Made by a program: the position numbers and the translations under genes
Origin: Gammaproteobacteria bacterium
GTDB taxonomy: Bacteria > Pseudomonadota > Gammaproteobacteria > Pseudomonadales > Pseudomonadaceae
Assembly (NCBI GenBank): GCA_012513235.1
Contig: JAAZCO010000194.1
Location: forward strand, 1 to 15,769
DNA: 15,769 nt
Direction: 5' to 3'
Notes under the pieces: model-generated
The model's input: only the letters and a program-made list of their open reading frames with translations
Databases searched by the model: none
Told to the model about the DNA's origin: nothing
Shown here: positions 12,911 through 15,769 of the stretch, piece after piece
Position numbering within the stretch: the stretch's first letter is position 1
Layout of the letters: the number at the start of each line of letters is the position of its first letter

Positions 12911-14311
12911 ATGGTGCACTTATTGAAACTCAATGGAATGCTTGTGACTGACGCACTCTCTCCCTTACAAACGCTCTGGCTGTGCGAAACTGTACGTCTA
13001 CGCGAAGAACACACCGGACTGTTAGAAGACAGCGAAGCCTGCCGTGCGGCACGCGTTGCCAAGGGCCCACTGGCTGAGCGCTTGCAAATACGCGGACTGT
13101 TTTTAGCGCGTCGTGATGGCTTAGTCAGCGCTCTGCAACACTGGTTACAAGGTGCAAAACTAGCACTCTGGCTATTGATTATCAGTGCAATTCTATCTGG
13201 CGTAGTGTTAGCCAAAACCGCACTCAGCGGTGTGCCATTAGAGATTAATATCTTTTGGGCACTGGCGGGGCTTGTCGGTTTAAATCTGCTCAGCTTACTG
13301 GCTTGGGTTATCAGTATGCTGTTTTCCCGTAAAGCGAACTCACCTTTAAGCCAAGTATGGCTCTGGCTCAGCGGTAAATTAGCCCGTGATGCTCAAGCAG
13401 CGCAATTAGCGCCAGCCTTACTCGTGTTGCTACAGCGTCATAAGCTGCTGCGCTGGGGTGTTGGACGTATTTTGCACGGCTGGTGGCTGTTGGCTTTATC
13501 TACTGCCCTACTCACGTTAATTGCCCTACTAGCGACTCGGCGCTATGGCTTTGTCTGGGAATCCACCATTGTTGCCAGCGATTCATTTATTAGTTTAGTG
13601 AGCAGTTTAGGCCGCCCAGCTGCGTGGTTAGGTTTTGCCTTACCCGATAGCGACTTGATTCAGCGCAGCGGTATGCAAGCCTTGGTTGATGAACAAGCAC
13701 GGCATATTTGGGCCAGCTGGCTACTGGGGATGCTGGTGGTATATGGCATTGTGCCGCGCTTCGTGTTGAGCTTGCTGTGTGAGTGGCGCTGGCGACGTGG
13801 AATAAACAGCTTAGCCCTACCAGTCGACGACCCTGCTTGGCAGATATTTCATGAGCGCGTGCAACCCAGTAGCGAACGTCTTGGTATCGTGGATGCAGCA
13901 CCTGAGTACTTACCGAGCAGTAGCGCCGGCGCACAACTCACAGGGGAAGCTGCGGTATTGGTAGCCATTGAGTTGGATAACAGTATTGACTGGCCACCTG
14001 AAGTACCTGCAAGTGTAATCAATGCAGGGATTTTAGATACTCGCGAACAACGTCGGCAGCTCTTGGAGCAGCTCAGTAGCAACCCCCCAGCGCGCTTGCT
14101 GATTGCTTGTAATCCACAGCGCTCAGTCGATCGCGGTACTCTGCATTTAATTGCTGAACTGTCACGTACAGCAGCGCAAACACAGGTATGGTTACTACCT
14201 ACCGATACGGCAGACAAGCGTTTACACAGCTGGCAAGAACAGCTGGATCACTTACAACTAGCGCACCACCGGATTGCACCTTGGGCTTGGTTGGAGCATG
14301 GCAATGAATAA
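12911..14311 (+). CDS. DUF2868 membrane protein of unknown function
   Basis: A protein of up to 466 residues that I recognise as the DUF2868 family, function unknown. The N-terminus holds the conserved LQTLWLCETVRLREE. Four membrane segments are visible near residues 85-105, 112-138, 190-210 and 268-290; a soluble C-terminal domain of about 170 residues follows. Three starts are possible: ATG 12911 (AGG four bases upstream), ATG 12938 (no site) and GTG 12944 (GGA six bases upstream, giving a start close to the conserved motif). The true start is uncertain by 11 codons. The stop overlaps the next gene by eight bases, so the two proteins are probably made together and may form a membrane complex. 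Confidence 0.85.
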   Translation: MVHLLKLNGMLVTDALSPLQTLWLCETVRLREEHTGLLEDSEACRAARVAKGPLAERLQIRGLFLARRDGLVSALQHWLQGAKLALWLLIISAILSGVVLAKTALSGVPLEINIFWALAGLVGLNLLSLLAWVISMLFSRKANSPLSQVWLWLSGKLARDAQAAQLAPALLVLLQRHKLLRWGVGRILHGWWLLALSTALLTLIALLATRRYGFVWESTIVASDSFISLVSSLGRPAAWLGFALPDSDLIQRSGMQALVDEQARHIWASWLLGMLVVYGIVPRFVLSLLCEWRWRRGINSLALPVDDPAWQIFHERVQPSSERLGIVDAAPEYLPSSSAGAQLTGEAAVLVAIELDNSIDWPPEVPASVINAGILDTREQRRQLLEQLSSNPPARLLIACNPQRSVDRGTLHLIAELSRTAAQTQVWLLPTDTADKRLHSWQEQLDHLQLAHHRIAPWAWLEHGNE

Positions 14312-15683
14312 CCCCTTAAAGCTTGCCGTAGTGGGCCACACCAATGTGGGCAAGACCTCATTGCTGCGCACCCTGACCCGTGATGTCGGCTTTGGTGCTA
14401 TATCGCACCGCCCCAGTACCACTCAACACGTCGAAGGCGCGCGCTTATCTGTGGATGGCGAAGCTCTGATTGAGCTGTACGACACGCCAGGTTTTGAAGA
14501 TGCGGTGGCTTTATATGACTATCTCGAACAACTACCACGTCAGGGCGAACGCTTAGACGGCCCAGAACAAGTCCAGCGTTTTTTGCATAGCAGCGAAGCT
14601 GGTCAGCGTTTTGAGCAAGAAGCTAAGGTGCTGCGCCAATTGCTGCAATCCGATGCTGGCTTTTATGTGATTGATGCCCGTGAACCCGTACTGGCCAAAT
14701 ACCGTGACGAACTGGCCATCTTAGCCATGTGCGGCAAACCTTTATTACCCGTCCTCAATTTTGTAAACAGCCCCGAACAACGTGAAGCCCAGTGGCGCGA
14801 AGTACTCGCCCGCCTAGGACTGCATGCAGTGGTGCGTTTTGACACCATCACGCCACCCGTCGATGGCGAACAGCGCCTGTATGAAAACCTCAGTCTGGTG
14901 CTTGATAGCCAGCGCCCACGCCTGCAACGCCTGATTGATTACAACCAAGCACAAGTGCAAGTACGACGCAGCGCCGCTTACCGCTTGATTGCTGATTTAC
15001 TGGTTGATGTCAGTGCTTGCCGGCGTAGCGTGCACCCTGATCACTTAGATGCGGCTATACAAGAACTGCATGACGATGTGCGCCAGCGTGAACAGCGCTG
15101 CGTGGAAGCCTTATTAAAGCTCTATGCTTTTCGTAAAGACGATGCTTTAGCAGCAGCTTTACCGCTAGAAGAAGGTCGCTGGGGTGATGATTTATTTAAC
15201 CCCGCGACCATGAAACAAATGGGTGTCAAGCTCGGTGGCGGCATGGCGGCCGGTGCGGTGACCGGTGCGGGTATTGACCTGATCACTGGCGGCTTAAGTT
15301 TAGGGATGGGCACAGTGGTGGGTGCAGCAGTCGGTGGTTTAACCCAAACTTTTCGTAACTATGGCGACCGCTTAAAGGGCAAATGGCGTGGCGAACGGGA
15401 GCTGACAGTCAATGACAGCACTTTACGGTTACTAGCGATTCGCCAACAACGCTTGTTGCATGCTTTGGAGTTGCGCGGGCATGCGGCGCAAGAGCAGATT
15501 CAAATGCAAACACCGCAAGAACAACATTGGCGCACAGGTGATTTAGCGCAACAGTTGATAACCGCACGGGCTTACTCAGCATGGTCAAGTTTAAATGGCA
15601 AAAAGCCGCGTCAAGATCATGAGCGCACTGAGGCGATAGAACATCTGGCTGCAAGCTTGGCTCAGCAGCCAGCACACACTTAA
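14304..15683 (+). CDS. DUF3482 GTPase-domain protein of unknown function
   Basis: A protein of 459 residues with an N-terminal Era/TrmE-like GTPase domain and a DUF3482 C-terminus. Walker A/G1 is GHTNVGKT (11-18), a G2-like RPSTTQHV follows (36-43), and G3 is DTPG (60-63). The G4 position reads NFVN instead of NKxD, so guanine specificity may be altered. A Gly/Ala-rich stretch near residues 300-345 (GGGMAAGAVTGAG, then GGLSLGMGTVVGAAVGG) looks like a glycine zipper able to insert in membranes. ATG at 14304 is chosen because GGAG stands seven bases upstream; the longer TTG start at 14274 and ATG at 14298 lack a suitable site. It overlaps the DUF2868 gene by eight bases. A partner role with that membrane protein is inferred. 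Confidence 0.87.
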   Translation: MNNPLKLAVVGHTNVGKTSLLRTLTRDVGFGAISHRPSTTQHVEGARLSVDGEALIELYDTPGFEDAVALYDYLEQLPRQGERLDGPEQVQRFLHSSEAGQRFEQEAKVLRQLLQSDAGFYVIDAREPVLAKYRDELAILAMCGKPLLPVLNFVNSPEQREAQWREVLARLGLHAVVRFDTITPPVDGEQRLYENLSLVLDSQRPRLQRLIDYNQAQVQVRRSAAYRLIADLLVDVSACRRSVHPDHLDAAIQELHDDVRQREQRCVEALLKLYAFRKDDALAAALPLEEGRWGDDLFNPATMKQMGVKLGGGMAAGAVTGAGIDLITGGLSLGMGTVVGAAVGGLTQTFRNYGDRLKGKWRGERELTVNDSTLRLLAIRQQRLLHALELRGHAAQEQIQMQTPQEQHWRTGDLAQQLITARAYSAWSSLNGKKPRQDHERTEAIEHLAASLAQQPAHT

Positions 15684-15709
15684 AGAGCGGCCTTGCGCTG
15701 CTCTTTAAG
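15679..15709. terminator. bidirectional terminator after the DUF3482 gene
   Basis: CTTAAAGAGC and GCTCTTTAAG make a perfect 10-bp stem around 11 bases; the stop codon of the DUF3482 gene lies in the left arm. The short T/A runs in the arms suit termination in both directions, ending this operon and the minus-strand gene that enters from the right. Confidence 0.7.
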
Positions 15710-15723
15710 TCAGTCGAGTCTGA

Positions 15724-15769
15724 TTACTCAGGCTCGCCCATCTGAGTTTGCAAGTAGTTCTGAATACCA
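15724..15769 (-). CDS. C-terminal end of an unidentified minus-strand gene (partial)
   Basis: The minus strand is open from the right edge to a TAA at 15724-15726 and reads YLQTQMGEPE before the stop. The bidirectional terminator just beyond it fits a real gene end. Fifteen codons are too few to name the product. Confidence 0.35.
   Translation of the reverse strand, partial: GIQNYLQTQMGEPE

Noticed and set aside
13590..14217. Two overlapping minus-strand open frames opposite the DUF2868 gene
   Set aside because: Ser/Arg/Ala-rich antisense shadows with no ribosome site and no family features; the plus-strand frame has the membrane segments and conserved N-terminal motif.
14274..14303. Ten extra residues on the DUF3482 protein from a TTG start
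   Set aside because: No ribosome site stands before the TTG, whereas the ATG at 14304 has GGAG at ideal spacing and begins just before the GTPase motif.
1..15769. Mobile or horizontally acquired island
   Set aside because: No transposase, integrase, tRNA, direct-repeat boundary or visible composition change was found; nearly all genes are core Pseudomonas-type functions.

Overview
The window looks like ordinary chromosome from a gamma-proteobacterium of the Pseudomonas type. The base composition looks nearly balanced by eye, which is lower in GC than most Pseudomonas. This rests on two things I remember from Pseudomonas. One is the block zur-znuC-znuB, then an uncharacterised lipoprotein, then metN-metI-metQ, with znuA diverging from zur. 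The other is a fused iron-type ABC permease directly in front of gcvT-gcvH. A low-GC relative of Pseudomonas is an inference from recall, not a search result. I see no mobile element, tRNA, rRNA, CRISPR array or phage gene.

Layout: (1) 1-759, minus strand, the N-terminal part of an alpha/beta hydrolase running off the left edge. (2) 857-1432, plus strand, a membrane-anchored thioredoxin-like protein (probable DUF6436) that shares a bidirectional terminator with metQ. (3) 1505-4016, minus strand, the methionine importer metN-metI-metQ, with a hairpin in front of the metN ribosome site. (4) 4107-4982, minus strand, an uncharacterised lipoprotein. (5) 5109-5615, minus strand, an ecotin-type serine protease inhibitor, followed by a 48-nt near-palindrome. 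(6) 5695-7740, minus strand, the overlapping operon zur-znuC-znuB, divergent from znuA (7804-8784, plus strand) across a 63-bp gap holding a clear Zur-type operator. (7) 8946-10565, plus strand, a double-domain iron-type ABC permease with no partner genes here. (8) 10695-12299, plus strand, gcvT and gcvH, without gcvP. (9) 12308-12826, minus strand, folA, convergent with gcvH. (10) 12911-15683, plus strand, two overlapping genes of unknown function: a membrane protein (DUF2868) and a GTPase-like protein (DUF3482). (11) The right edge shows a strong hairpin and the last codons of a minus-strand gene.

The genes form several functional groups. ZnuA, ZnuB and ZnuC import zinc under the repressor Zur. 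All except ZnuB carry His-rich tracts. MetQ, MetI and MetN import methionine. GcvT and GcvH are two of the four glycine cleavage proteins and load one-carbon units on tetrahydrofolate, the cofactor that FolA regenerates. Ecotin protects the envelope from serine proteases.

Most of the window is well-understood core metabolism. The least explained parts are the lipoprotein between the zinc and methionine importers, the coupled DUF2868/DUF3482 pair, the thioredoxin-like protein with CxC motifs, and several strong hairpins between genes. No stretch longer than about 160 bases lacks a gene.
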